This document shows positions 45,922 through 54,001 of a stretch of 64,000 bases of DNA, one piece after another. The stretch comes from Dietzia sp. NCCP-2495 (GTDB lineage Bacteria > Actinomycetota > Actinomycetes > Mycobacteriales > Mycobacteriaceae). The translations under genes were made by a program, and so were the position numbers. The notes below the pieces were generated by a model. The model was given only the letters and a program-made list of their open reading frames with translations, was not told where the DNA came from and ran no database searches. The stretch's first letter is position 1. The number at the start of each line of letters is the position of its first letter. The DNA is taken from positions 28,518 through 92,517 of the forward strand of contig NZ_BRVN01000012.1 in the NCBI RefSeq assembly GCF_026011735.1. Direction: 5' to 3'.

Positions 45922-47756
45922 ACCGCGGCGACGGCACCGTGGGCGCGATCGTGCTCACCGGCGGCCGGGGGACCCGTCTGGGCGGGGTCGACAAGGCCCG
46001 CCTGACCGTATCGGGCCGGCCGATGGTCGAGACGGTCCTCGCCGCCGCCCGGGCTGTCGCGGGCGCCGTGGTCACGGTCGGACCCGGCGGCGACACCCGG
46101 GAGGAGCCGCCCCACTCCGGACCCGTCGCCGGGCTCGCCGCGGGACTGGCGGTGCTGCCGGAGGAGGCCGACCTCGTCGTCGTCGTGGCCTGCGACCTGC
46201 CCGGACTCGACGACGACACACTCCGGCGCCTCGTCGACACACTCCGTGAGGCACGCGTGACCGCAAGGGCACGCGCGACTGGCGGAGCACGCGCAGCTGG
46301 CGGGGCAGGCGCGGTGGCCGCGCTCGGCGTGGACGCCGCCGGGCACGACCAGTACCTCCTGGCCGCGTGGGACCGCCCCGCCCTTGCCGCGCGCCTGGAC
46401 CGGTTCCGGGCCGAGGGCGGCGTGGCGGGGCGGGCGGTGCGCGCGCTCTACGCGGAGGGCGAATTCGTGCGCGTCCCCGTCGGCGCGCCCGCGCACGACG
46501 TCGACACCTGGTCCGACCTGGCCGGGCGCGGACCCGTGGCGTTCGAGCACGTCGGCGAGGTCCTCCGCGCCGGGCTGGGCGAGTCGGGGGTCGCGGTTCG
46601 CGCGCCGCTGGACGCCGTGGGCGGGGTGCTGGCAGAGCCGCTCGTCGCCGCCGACCCCATGCCCCGCGGGCGGGTCTCGGCGATGGACGGCTACGCGCTG
46701 GCCGGGCCCGGGCCGTGGCGGCTCATCGGAGTGGCGCGGCGGGCCGGGGACTCTTCGCCCGCGTCGCTCGCGCCCGGGACGGCGGCGACCATCGCGACCG
46801 GGGCCCTCGCACCCCGCGGCACCGACCGCGTGTTGCGGCACGAACTGGTCACGGTCACCGGTTCCACCGATTCCCCCGACACCCCAAGCGGCCCGGCGAC
46901 GGTCACGGCGCTACCCGAGGCCGAAGGCACGAACGACCTGCGGCCGGTCGGCGAGGACTGGCCGGCGGGTGTCGAGCTCGCCTCGGCGGGCGCGCTCCTG
47001 GACGCGGCGCTGGCGTCGGCGGCGCTCTCGGGCGGCGTCGACGGCGTGCGGGTGCGGGGCCCGCTCACGGCGACGGTGGTGACGACCGGCGACGAGGTCC
47101 TGCCCGCCACCACCCGGGCTCCGCTGCCGCCGGGCCGCATCCGCGACACCGTCGGGCCGCTGCTTCCCGGCGTGCTCGCGCGGGCCGGGTTCGCGGCGGC
47201 ACCCGGCCATGCCGGCAGGGCGGTGCGGCACTGCCCGGACACCCCCGCAGACTTTGACGCCCTGCTCTCCGGCGGCGCGGGCGAGGACGTCCTGGTCCTG
47301 GTGGGGGCCACCGGCCGCGGCGTGGCCGACCACCTGCGCTCGGCCCTGGCACGGGCCGGGGCAAAGGTGGTGCTGGACGGCGTGCGGGTCCGGCCCGGCG
47401 GCTCGCAGCTGGTCGCCGCCCTCCCCGACGGCCGCGTGCTGCTGGGCCTGCCCGGGAACCCGGCGGCGGCGGTGTGCGCGGCCGCGACCACCGGGCGCGC
47501 GCTGGTCGACGCCCGCACCGGCCGCCTGAGGACCCCGACGCTCGTGCGGCTGCCCGACGTGGCCGGGCTGGCGGCCCCGGGCCGGTCGCGGATCCTGCCC
47601 GCGCGGCCCGACGGCGCCGGGGGCTGGTCGGTGACCGCCCGCGTGCGCACGGCCCACCTGGCCGACCTCGTCGGGGCGCCGGCGCTGGCGCTCGTCCCCG
47701 AGGCGGCTGACGACGACCTCGTCGAGGTCGTGGACTGGTGGGCACCACCCCGCTGA
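45918..47756 (+). CDS. MobA-MoeA fusion (Mo-cofactor nucleotidyltransferase and molybdotransferase)
   Basis: A 612-residue fusion. Residues 1-195 are MobA-like (AIVLTGGRGTRLGGVDKARLTVSG, VVACDLPGLDDDTLRRL), adding GMP to molybdopterin. The rest is MoeA-like: RVSAMDGYALAGPG, TGALAPRGTDRV, TVVTTGDEVLP, and LGLPGNPAAAVCAA. Several MoeA signatures are altered: GGVSxGD reads GATGRGVAD, PGKP reads PGGS, and the NxxxL motif is missing. The window has a second, more canonical moeA (54002-55354), so this one may be specialised. The last residues overlap the narJ remnant. Confidence 0.8.
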   Translation: MNRGDGTVGAIVLTGGRGTRLGGVDKARLTVSGRPMVETVLAAARAVAGAVVTVGPGGDTREEPPHSGPVAGLAAGLAVLPEEADLVVVVACDLPGLDDDTLRRLVDTLREARVTARARATGGARAAGGAGAVAALGVDAAGHDQYLLAAWDRPALAARLDRFRAEGGVAGRAVRALYAEGEFVRVPVGAPAHDVDTWSDLAGRGPVAFEHVGEVLRAGLGESGVAVRAPLDAVGGVLAEPLVAADPMPRGRVSAMDGYALAGPGPWRLIGVARRAGDSSPASLAPGTAATIATGALAPRGTDRVLRHELVTVTGSTDSPDTPSGPATVTALPEAEGTNDLRPVGEDWPAGVELASAGALLDAALASAALSGGVDGVRVRGPLTATVVTTGDEVLPATTRAPLPPGRIRDTVGPLLPGVLARAGFAAAPGHAGRAVRHCPDTPADFDALLSGGAGEDVLVLVGATGRGVADHLRSALARAGAKVVLDGVRVRPGGSQLVAALPDGRVLLGLPGNPAAAVCAAATTGRALVDARTGRLRTPTLVRLPDVAGLAAPGRSRILPARPDGAGGWSVTARVRTAHLADLVGAPALALVPEAADDDLVEVVDWWAPPR

Positions 47757-47854
47757 CCGAGCTCCAGGCCGAGCACGTGGAGACCTTCGACCTGCGCCGC
47801 CGCTGCTGCCCGTACCTGACGTACTACCGGTTCGGCGACACCCGCAAGCGCGGG
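47738..47854 (+). pseudogene. narJ: narJ remnant (nitrate reductase assembly chaperone)
   Basis: The peptide LTELQAEHVETFDLRRRC, CPYLTYYRFGDTRKRG matches the conserved middle of NarJ (LQAEYVETFDLRRR..LYLTYYxxGDTRKRG). The N-terminal part is absent, and similarity stops at 47854 with unrelated sequence after it. It begins inside the 3' end of the mobA-moeA gene. This is a fragment of about 39 codons and indicates a lost nitrate reductase operon. Confidence 0.75.
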
Positions 47855-48002
47855 GACGACGCCGTGCCGCGGGTGGGGGTGCTCTCACAGACGCGCCATT
47901 CGGTGCTGTCCGAGGCCAACGGCACCTGGTTCATCTGGGTGGTGGCCGCCCGGCCCCGTCACCCGCCGCCCGCGCCCCCGTCACCCGCCGCCCGGGACCG
48001 CC

Positions 48003-48078
48003 CGCCCATCGAGCAGAGCCTCCGGCCCACATCGCCCGCGTGCGCGTGTGCCGAACCCACTTATCGATGCTGCGGTGG
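48003..48078. repeat. Dispersed 76-bp repeat, copy A
   Basis: Begins CGCCCATCGAGCAGAGCCTC and ends near CACTTATCGATGCTGCGGTG. It matches copy B (49173-49249) at roughly 85-90% by eye in direct orientation. The minus strand of each copy reads a similar peptide (SIDKWVRH then AGGSARW). The 47855-48002 gap before it has no gene I can support. Confidence 0.75.
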
Positions 48079-48109
48079 CGCGGGGCGGCGGGCCGTGACC
48101 GGTTCGGAC

Positions 48110-49015
48110 TCAGGCCCCCGCGGGAGCAACCTGGATGAGCGTCCCCCACGGGTCGTCGAAGCGTAGCGTGCGACCGTCGTGCCGGACGTCGATCCGATGA
48201 TCGACCAGGCGCTCCTGCAGGGCGGCGACGTCGTCGTCGTCGGGAAGATCGATGTTCACCTGACCCAGCCCCAAGGCGGCGGCGCGGGGCCCGGCACCGG
48301 CGGTGCCCCAGGTGTTGACGGCGACGTGATGGTGGTAGCCGCCGGCCGCGATGAACAGCGCCGTCCCCAGGTCGCTCATAACCTCGAACCCTAGGGCGTC
48401 CACGTAGAAGTCGCGGGCCACGCCGATGTCGCCGACCTGCAGGTGGACGTGGCCGAGTGTGGCCGGCGGCGGCGCGACCGGCTGTTGCGGGAGATGGGTG
48501 CGCAGAAACGCGTTGGGGTCCAGGGCGTTGGTCGCGGTCTGGAGCAGGCCGTTGGCGTCGCGCCGCCAGGTCTCGCGGGGGCGGTCGGCGTAGAGCTCGA
48601 CGCCGTTGCCCTCGGGGTCATTGAAGTAGAAGGCCTCGCTGTAGAGGTGGTCGGCGCTGCCGGTGAACGACCGCGGTGCGAACCGGGCCACCGACGCCAC
48701 CGCGACCGCGAGCGACTTCCGGTCCTCGAAGAGCACGGCGGTGTGGAACAGCCCGGCCTCCCCGCGGCGGCGCGGCGGCAGGCCGGGGGCCCGGCGCAGG
48801 CGCACGAGCGGCTGTCCGCCCCGGCCGAGCACCGCGGTATCGCCGACCTGCTCGAGCACGTTGAGCGTCACGCCGCGGGAGTAGAACTCGATCATCGCGT
48901 CGAGGTCACGGACCAGCAGTTCCACGGCACCCATTCGGGCGTCGGCGGGCAGCAGAAGGTCGGCGGGGCGTTCGACGAGGCTGCGCGGATCGGGGTTCTG
49001 GACAAAGACGGGCAC
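48110..49015 (-). CDS. VOC-family dioxygenase-like protein (two glyoxalase-fold domains)
   Basis: A 301-residue protein with two vicinal-oxygen-chelate domains. The first starts MGAVELLVRDLDAMIEFYS and contains GLFHTAVLFEDRK and FYFNDPEGNGVELYAD; the second starts LGHVHLQVGDIGVARDFYVDALGFEV and has YHHHVAVNTW. His and Glu ligands for Fe(II) are present (ELYAD in domain 1). It resembles CatE/catechol 2,3-dioxygenases. Substrate is unknown. GTG 49015 is supported by AGGAG 5 nt upstream. The gene sits between two copies of a dispersed repeat inside the decayed nitrate/nitrite region. Confidence 0.8.
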   Translation of the reverse strand: MPVFVQNPDPRSLVERPADLLLPADARMGAVELLVRDLDAMIEFYSRGVTLNVLEQVGDTAVLGRGGQPLVRLRRAPGLPPRRRGEAGLFHTAVLFEDRKSLAVAVASVARFAPRSFTGSADHLYSEAFYFNDPEGNGVELYADRPRETWRRDANGLLQTATNALDPNAFLRTHLPQQPVAPPPATLGHVHLQVGDIGVARDFYVDALGFEVMSDLGTALFIAAGGYHHHVAVNTWGTAGAGPRAAALGLGQVNIDLPDDDDVAALQERLVDHRIDVRHDGRTLRFDDPWGTLIQVAPAGA

Positions 49016-49172
49016 GACGACTCCTGGGTTGAGGGCTACCCCACATTTACTTGATGTATCACCTTGATTAACCCGCGGGGCCGCCGGCCCATTCCCGGCG
49101 CGCGCTCGGGGGCGGAGCGGGGTTGGCGGAGCGAGGCCGTGGCGGCGGGACGATGCCGGGGCCGGGAGGCCC

Positions 49173-49249
49173 CGCCCCATCGAGCAGAGCCTCCGGCCCG
49201 CATCACCCGAGTGCCGACGTGCCGAACCCACTTATCGATGCTGGGGTGG
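49173..49249. repeat. Dispersed 76-bp repeat, copy B
   Basis: Begins CGCCCCATCGAGCAGAGCCT, ends near CTTATCGATGCTGGGGTGG. It is in the same orientation as copy A, 1.17 kb away. The 49016-49287 gap holds only this copy. Confidence 0.75.
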
Positions 49250-49287
49250 CAGCGGCGGGCGCGGATGCCGGGGCGTGCGGTGACGGC

Positions 49288-50016
49288 TCAGCCGGTGGCG
49301 TCGATGTAGCCCGAGGCGCCCTTCTCGGCGTCGGCGAACGAGTGGTCGACGAACGTGTAGCGGCCGGGCTCGGCGAAGGTCATCTCCACGAACCCGCCCT
49401 GCGCCGGGGCGAGCGCCAGCGTCTGTGACCCGCCGTCGCGGCCGCGAACGCGTCGCGCCCGTCCCGCAGCAGATAGCCGCCCTCGGCATAGACGGTATGG
49501 AACTGCGAGCCCACCACGTGAAAGCTGGTGCCGTCGCTCGGCCCGGCCACCACCACCCAGATCCGCACCGTCTCGCCGACGCGCGCGGTCAGCGGGTCCC
49601 GCCGGTAGTGGGTGGCGTGACCGTTGAACATCACCAGGTCGGGCCGCCGGGCGGCGATCTTGGCGGAGTTGAATGCCTCGTCGGGGCCACCGAGGTAGGA
49701 CTCGGACTGGACCAGCACATACTCGCCGTCCACTTCCGGCAGGTCCGGCGGGTCGACGATCAGCGCTCCGAACATGCCGGCGGCGACGTGCCCGGTCATC
49801 GGCATGGTCGCGCAGTGGTACAGCCAGGCGCCGGATCGAGTTGGTGATCAGTCCCAGCGTGAACATGTGGACGATCACCCAGGTGGAGGCGGGCACCCAG
49901 CGGTGGGCGATCCCCATGATCACGAGCGCGATCAGCCACAGCTGGACCGGTCTTGTCGCCCGCCTGTGCCACGACGTCCGGCGCCGCGACGGGCTCGGGG
50001 ACTCCGCGGTGCTCAT
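49288..50016 (-). pseudogene. nirK: nirK-type copper nitrite reductase, broken
   Basis: Three fragments of a membrane-linked multicopper/NirK protein in different frames. The first is an N-terminal membrane part (RPVQLWLIALVIMGIAHRW..IVHMFTLGLITNSI). It then jumps at about 49830 into WLYHCATMPMTGHVAAGMFG and LIVDPPDLPEVDGEYVLVQSE in a second frame, implying a large internal deletion. A frameshift near 49440 leads into SQTLALAPAQGGFVEM and RYTFVDHSFADAEKGASG. Copper-binding residues of the Cys-His loop are partly retained, but no continuous product is possible. Confidence 0.8.
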
Positions 50017-50120
50017 GCATCCGAGTCTAAGACTCTCTAAATGTCCACTGGCAGTGCGGATTTTCGGGGCCCGCCGGACCAGAGAACCGGTGTGCTCGCC
50101 AAACCCCGCCGGGGCGGCCG

Positions 50121-50158
50121 GATTCCACCGCGTCAGCCGTATTCCACCGCGTCAGCCG
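50121..50158. repeat. 19-bp tandem duplication over the modA stop
   Basis: ATTCCACCGCGTCAGCCG occurs at 50122-50139 and 50141-50158. The modA stop (50152-50154) lies in the second copy. Confidence 0.8.
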
Positions 50159-50964
50159 GGGATCGCCTCGAGGCCGGAATTGAGGAGAGCAGTCCGGCCC
50201 CTGCTGGAGAGCACCAGGTCGACGAACTCGTCGGACGCGGTGGCCTCGGACCGAGCCGCCTCACCGGCGTCTCCGGCCGGAACCCTGGCCAGCACATAGC
50301 GGGTGGTCCCAGCCGACCGGGCGAGCTCGCGCTCCACTTCGCTCACTTCGGCCTGGGTCACCCACCCGCGGGAGCTCGCCACATCCGTCCGGTAGACGAT
50401 GCCCACATCGACACGATTGTCCGCCAACCGGGAGGTGAGGGCACGGGAGCCCGGTGACCGTGTCACGTCCGTCGGGACGATGTTCGCCTCCGACAGCAGG
50501 GTGTCCCCGGCGCGACCGCACGGCACGGTCGGATCACACAATCCGACCCGCACGCCCTCGCGCGCGAAATCCGCGAGGCTGGCGACGCCCAGCGGGTTCC
50601 CCGACGGCACCGCCACCACGACGTGGTTCCGGGCGAAGACCGTCGGATCGGACACGGTGCCCTCCGCCTCCGCGGTGGCCATCGATTCCTCATTGGCGGA
50701 GGCGAAGATGTTGATGTCCGTTCGCTCCGACAATCCCTCCGCGATCTGGTGGGACCTGCCCAGTTCCATGCTCACCGTGACGTTCGGATGCTCCGCCTCG
50801 AAGGCGGTGATGATCTCGGTGAAGGCCTCGGCCAGCGACGGCGCCGCGGCCACGCCGATCGTGACGGTCTCGGGAGTCGGTTCCACGTCGGTCGCCGCAC
50901 ACCCGGCGGAGCCCGCACAGACGAGAGCGACCGACATCGCTGCGACCACCGGACGAGGAGGCAA
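50152..50964 (-). CDS. modA: Molybdate ABC transporter substrate-binding lipoprotein
   Basis: A 270-residue lipoprotein; the lipobox Cys22 is in VCAGSAGCAATD. The ModA core follows: VTIGVAAAPSLAEAFTEIITAFE, VSMELGRSHQIAEGLSERTDINIFASA and GLCDPTVPCGRAGD. It binds molybdate outside the membrane for import. No modB or modC gene is next to it, so it relies on a transporter elsewhere or is orphaned. Start is TTG 50964 with GGGGGA 6 nt upstream, 3 bp after the moaD stop. A GTG inside the signal peptide is an alternative. Confidence 0.82.
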   Translation of the reverse strand: MPPRPVVAAMSVALVCAGSAGCAATDVEPTPETVTIGVAAAPSLAEAFTEIITAFEAEHPNVTVSMELGRSHQIAEGLSERTDINIFASANEESMATAEAEGTVSDPTVFARNHVVVAVPSGNPLGVASLADFAREGVRVGLCDPTVPCGRAGDTLLSEANIVPTDVTRSPGSRALTSRLADNRVDVGIVYRTDVASSRGWVTQAEVSEVERELARSAGTTRYVLARVPAGDAGEAARSEATASDEFVDLVLSSRGRTALLNSGLEAIPG

Positions 50965-50967
50965 CGG

Positions 50968-51231
50968 TCATCCCCCCGCGAACGGCGGCAGGACGTCGAC
51001 CTCCGACACCGCGGTGATCGACGCGAGCGGATCCCGCGTCGTCTCGTCGCCCACGAGGAATGAGGAGACCGTGACGATGCTGGCCAGCGGCTCCCCGTGA
51101 CGCTCGCACACCTCGCGCGCCAGCTCACCGACGGTCGTGGCACCAGTGTGCAGACGCTCGCGGGCGGTGCCAGCGGCGTCCTCCGCCGCGGCGTAATACC
51201 CGACGGTGATCACTCTGGGTGCGCTGTTCAC
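50968..51231 (-). CDS. moaD: Molybdopterin synthase sulfur carrier subunit
   Basis: An 87-residue ubiquitin-like protein ending in Gly-Gly (DVLPPFAGG), the thiocarboxylated tail that donates sulfur to precursor Z in molybdopterin synthase. ITVGYYAAAEDAAG begins the beta-grasp fold. GTG 51231 lies 7 nt after a -10 box. MoaE is not in the window. modA follows by 3 bp, so molybdate capture and cofactor synthesis are co-expressed. Confidence 0.82.
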   Translation of the reverse strand: MNSAPRVITVGYYAAAEDAAGTARERLHTGATTVGELAREVCERHGEPLASIVTVSSFLVGDETTRDPLASITAVSEVDVLPPFAGG

Positions 51232-51238
51232 GCGGCCA

Positions 51239-51244
51239 ACTCTA
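51239..51244 (-). promoter_or_regulatory. -10 box TAGAGT, leaderless start of moaD
   Basis: TAGAGT on the minus strand, 7 nt before GTG 51231, in the gap after moaA. Confidence 0.5.
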
Positions 51245-51262
51245 ACGCCCGACTCCGACACG

Positions 51263-52321
51263 TCACCCGCCGATCGCGCCCATAGAGCGCTTGGGACGGT
51301 GAAAAGCGGTGCCGCCGATCCCGTGTCCGGCCTGCTTGCCCCACATCGCGCCGCGCCAGACGTCGGCGACCTCCTCGTCGGGGGCCCCGGAGCGCAGCAC
51401 GCCGAGCACATCCGTCTCGGCGTCGCTGAACAGGCAGGACCGGACTGTCCCCTCGGCGGTGAGCCGGGTCCGGTCACAGGCGGCGCAGAAGTTACGGGTC
51501 ACCGTGGCGATCACGCCCACGGTCGCGGGGGCGCCGCCTGAGCGCGTGTGCCCGGCCACCTCCCACAGCTCCGCCGGCGCGGACGGATCGTCGCGGCTGG
51601 CCGGGATCAGGTCGAACCGGGTCCCCAGCGAGTCCAGCACCTCCGCCGCGGTGACCATCTCGACCCGCGACCACGTGTTGTCCGCGTCGAGTGGCATCTC
51701 CTCGATGAACCGCAGCTGCACGCCCTCGGACAGCGCCCACTCGAGCAGGTCGGGCGCGCCGGGCAGCGTGGCCCGCATCGGCACCGCGTTGACCTTGACC
51801 GGGTCCAGCCCGGCCGCCACCGCGGCCCGCACCCCGCGTATCACCGAGGGCAGACGGTCACGACGGGTCAGTTCGGCGAACTCCGCCCGGTTGACGGTGT
51901 CGAGCGAGATGTTGATCCGGTCGAGTCCGGCCTCGACGAGCCCACCGATCCGGTGCTCGAGACCGACACCGTTGGAGGTCATGGCGATCGGCAGGTCCGG
52001 ACACGCGGCGCGCGTGCCGGCGATGATTCTCTCGAGGTCCTGCCGCATGAGCGGTTCCCCGCCGGTGAACCGGACCTCGTGGACGCCGAGTTCACGATGA
52101 CCCAGCGCCACCAGTCGCACCACCTCGTCGGTGGTCATGCGCCGGTCGTCCGGGATCGGCGAAAGCCCCTCCTCGGGCATGCAGTAGGTGCAGCGCAGGG
52201 AACACTTCTCGGTCAGCGACACCCGCAGGTCACGGGCCGTCCTGCCGAACGTATCGATGAGCAGCGGTGTGTCCGGCCGCGTCCCGCGCGTCCGGGGGAC
52301 CGTCCCGGTCGTCGAGGTCAT
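51263..52321 (-). CDS. moaA: GTP 3',8-cyclase (radical SAM)
   Basis: A 352-residue MoaA. The radical-SAM cysteines are Cys40, Cys44 and Cys47 (CSLRCTYC). The C-terminal cluster is [18 protein letters not shown], and the tail ends AIGG with the Gly-Gly needed for MoaC coupling. It converts GTP to the first pterin intermediate. The ribosome binding site ACGGAGG lies before the ATG. moaD and modA follow on the same strand but with a separate promoter before moaD. Confidence 0.95.
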   Translation of the reverse strand: MTSTTGTVPRTRGTRPDTPLLIDTFGRTARDLRVSLTEKCSLRCTYCMPEEGLSPIPDDRRMTTDEVVRLVALGHRELGVHEVRFTGGEPLMRQDLERIIAGTRAACPDLPIAMTSNGVGLEHRIGGLVEAGLDRINISLDTVNRAEFAELTRRDRLPSVIRGVRAAVAAGLDPVKVNAVPMRATLPGAPDLLEWALSEGVQLRFIEEMPLDADNTWSRVEMVTAAEVLDSLGTRFDLIPASRDDPSAPAELWEVAGHTRSGGAPATVGVIATVTRNFCAACDRTRLTAEGTVRSCLFSDAETDVLGVLRSGAPDEEVADVWRGAMWGKQAGHGIGGTAFHRPKRSMGAIGG

Positions 52322-52388
52322 GGGCGCGCCTCCGTTCTCCAGTCGCTCCCCCTACTTCCCTCCGAGTGTAGGCGCGGCCCCCGATCAA

Positions 52389-52442
52389 CGCCGCCGGGTC
52401 GCCCCGCGCCGCCGGGTCGCCCCGCGCCGCCGGTTCACCTCC
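52389..52442. repeat. 18-bp tandem repeats over the stop of the NCS2 permease
   Basis: CGCCGCCGGGTCGCCCCG at 52389-52406 and 52407-52424, then CGCCGCCGGTTCACCTCC (52425-52442), which contains the stop (52435-52437). Confidence 0.8.
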
Positions 52443-53922
52443 CGGGCCCCTCCGCGCCCGGGTCCTCGACGTCCGGGTTGGGCCCGAGCAGGGTCATCTC
52501 GTGGATCTCGTCCCGCTCGGCCTGAGCGCGCAGGTGCGGGGCGATCACCCGGCCGAGGTGGTAGCCGAGCACCACGACGAGCGTGCCCAGGGCGATGCCA
52601 CCGAGCTGGAAGGAGTCCGTGATATGCAGGGTCGTGTCGCCCACGGCGATCACCACGCCCGCCGCGACCGGCACCAGGTTGAGCGGGTTGCCGAAGTCGA
52701 CCCGGTTCTCCTTCCAGATCTTGGCGCCGAGCAGGCCGATCATGCCGTAGAGCACCACGGTGATCCCGCCCAGGACGCCGCCGGGGGTCGCGGAGATCAC
52801 GGCACCGAGCTTGGGCGAGCAACCGAGCACGATCGCGGTCAGCGCGGCCACGACGTACGCGGCGGTGGAGTACACCTTGGTCGCGGCCATCACGCCAATG
52901 TTCTCGGCGTAGGTGGTGGTGGCCGAGCCGCCGAAGGAGGTGGCCAGGACGGTGCCGGCACCGTCGGCGGCCAGGGCGCGGCCCATGAGGCCGTCGGTCT
53001 CGGTGCGGGTGATCTCGCCGATCGCCTTGACGTGTCCGGCGTTCTCGGCGATGAGCGCGATCACGCCCGGCACCACGAGCAGCACGAAGGCCAGCGAGAA
53101 GTCGGGCGCGTGGATGCCCACCACGCCGGCGGCCTCGTCGGTCATAGGCGGCAGGCCGAACCAGGCGGCGTCGGCGACGCCGGACCAGTCCACGCGCAGG
53201 TGCTCGGTGACCTCGCCGGCGGAGGCGCTGAACGAGGTGATGGGGCCGGAGACCAGGTCGAGGACCCAGGACAGGACGTAGCCGAAGACCAGCGCGAGGA
53301 AGATCGCGATGCGGCCGGCGAAGCCCTTGAGACCCACGGTCATCCCGATCAGCACGATCATCACGGCCAGCGCGACCCACTGGTCCTGCGGCCAGTACGT
53401 CTGGGCCACGACGGGCGCGAGGTTGAACCCGAGCAGCATCACCACGGCGCCGGTCACCACCGGCGGCAGCACGGCGGTCACCACGCGTCCGCCCACGACG
53501 TGCACGATCACGCCCACGACGAGCAGCGCGGCGCCGGCGACGAGCATCGCGCCGGTCACCTCGGCGCTGGTGCCGCCCTGCGCGCGGATCGCGGCCACCG
53601 CGCCGACGAACGCCACGGAGGTACCGAGGTAGCTGGGCACCTGCCCCTTGACCACCGCGAGGAACAGCAACGTACACACACCGGAGAACAGGATCGCGAG
53701 CTGCGGGTTGAGGCCCATGATGATGGGGAACACGAAGGTCGCCCCGAACATCGACACGACGTGCTGCGCGCCGATGCCGATCGTGCGCGGCCAACTCAGC
53801 CGTTCCGTCGGGCCCACGACCTCGCCGGGGGTGATGTTCCTGCCGTCGCCGTGGACGGTCCACAGGCCGCCGCGTGTGGACCGGGCCGGTGTTGTCGTCG
53901 TCGTCTCGTCCTCGTGGGCCAC
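52435..53922 (-). CDS. NCS2 (uracil/xanthine) permease
   Basis: A 495-residue membrane protein with about 12-14 helices. Core motifs are GIGAQHVVSMFGATFVFPIIMGLNP at the start and the NAT signature SATTTYAENIGV, with GMIGLLGAKIWKE near the end. It should import uracil or a related nucleobase by proton symport. I use GTG 53922 (VAHEDETTTT); GTG 53976 would lie on top of the likely -10 box (TACTGT, 53980-53975). A purine substrate is possible. Divergent from moeA. Confidence 0.85.
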   Translation of the reverse strand: MAHEDETTTTTPARSTRGGLWTVHGDGRNITPGEVVGPTERLSWPRTIGIGAQHVVSMFGATFVFPIIMGLNPQLAILFSGVCTLLFLAVVKGQVPSYLGTSVAFVGAVAAIRAQGGTSAEVTGAMLVAGAALLVVGVIVHVVGGRVVTAVLPPVVTGAVVMLLGFNLAPVVAQTYWPQDQWVALAVMIVLIGMTVGLKGFAGRIAIFLALVFGYVLSWVLDLVSGPITSFSASAGEVTEHLRVDWSGVADAAWFGLPPMTDEAAGVVGIHAPDFSLAFVLLVVPGVIALIAENAGHVKAIGEITRTETDGLMGRALAADGAGTVLATSFGGSATTTYAENIGVMAATKVYSTAAYVVAALTAIVLGCSPKLGAVISATPGGVLGGITVVLYGMIGLLGAKIWKENRVDFGNPLNLVPVAAGVVIAVGDTTLHITDSFQLGGIALGTLVVVLGYHLGRVIAPHLRAQAERDEIHEMTLLGPNPDVEDPGAEGPGR

Positions 53923-53989
53923 TACTCGCCGCCACCCCTCGCCGTCACGGTCCGCCCCGCGCGGACCGGTAGGCACAGTACAACGCGGT

Positions 53990-53995
53990 TACCGT
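53990..53995 (+). promoter_or_regulatory. -10 box TACCGT, leaderless start of moeA
   Basis: TACCGT ends 6 nt before ATG 54002. Confidence 0.55.
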
Positions 53996-54001
53996 AGGGG
54001 T

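Noticed and set aside
47857..48166. Continuation of the narJ frame as a 142-residue protein
   Set aside because: After GDTRKRG the sequence has no NarJ similarity and turns into Pro/Arg-rich low-complexity and repeat sequence.
48003..49249. Composite transposon around the VOC gene
   Set aside because: The flanking repeats are only 76 bp, encode no transposase and show no terminal inverted repeats.
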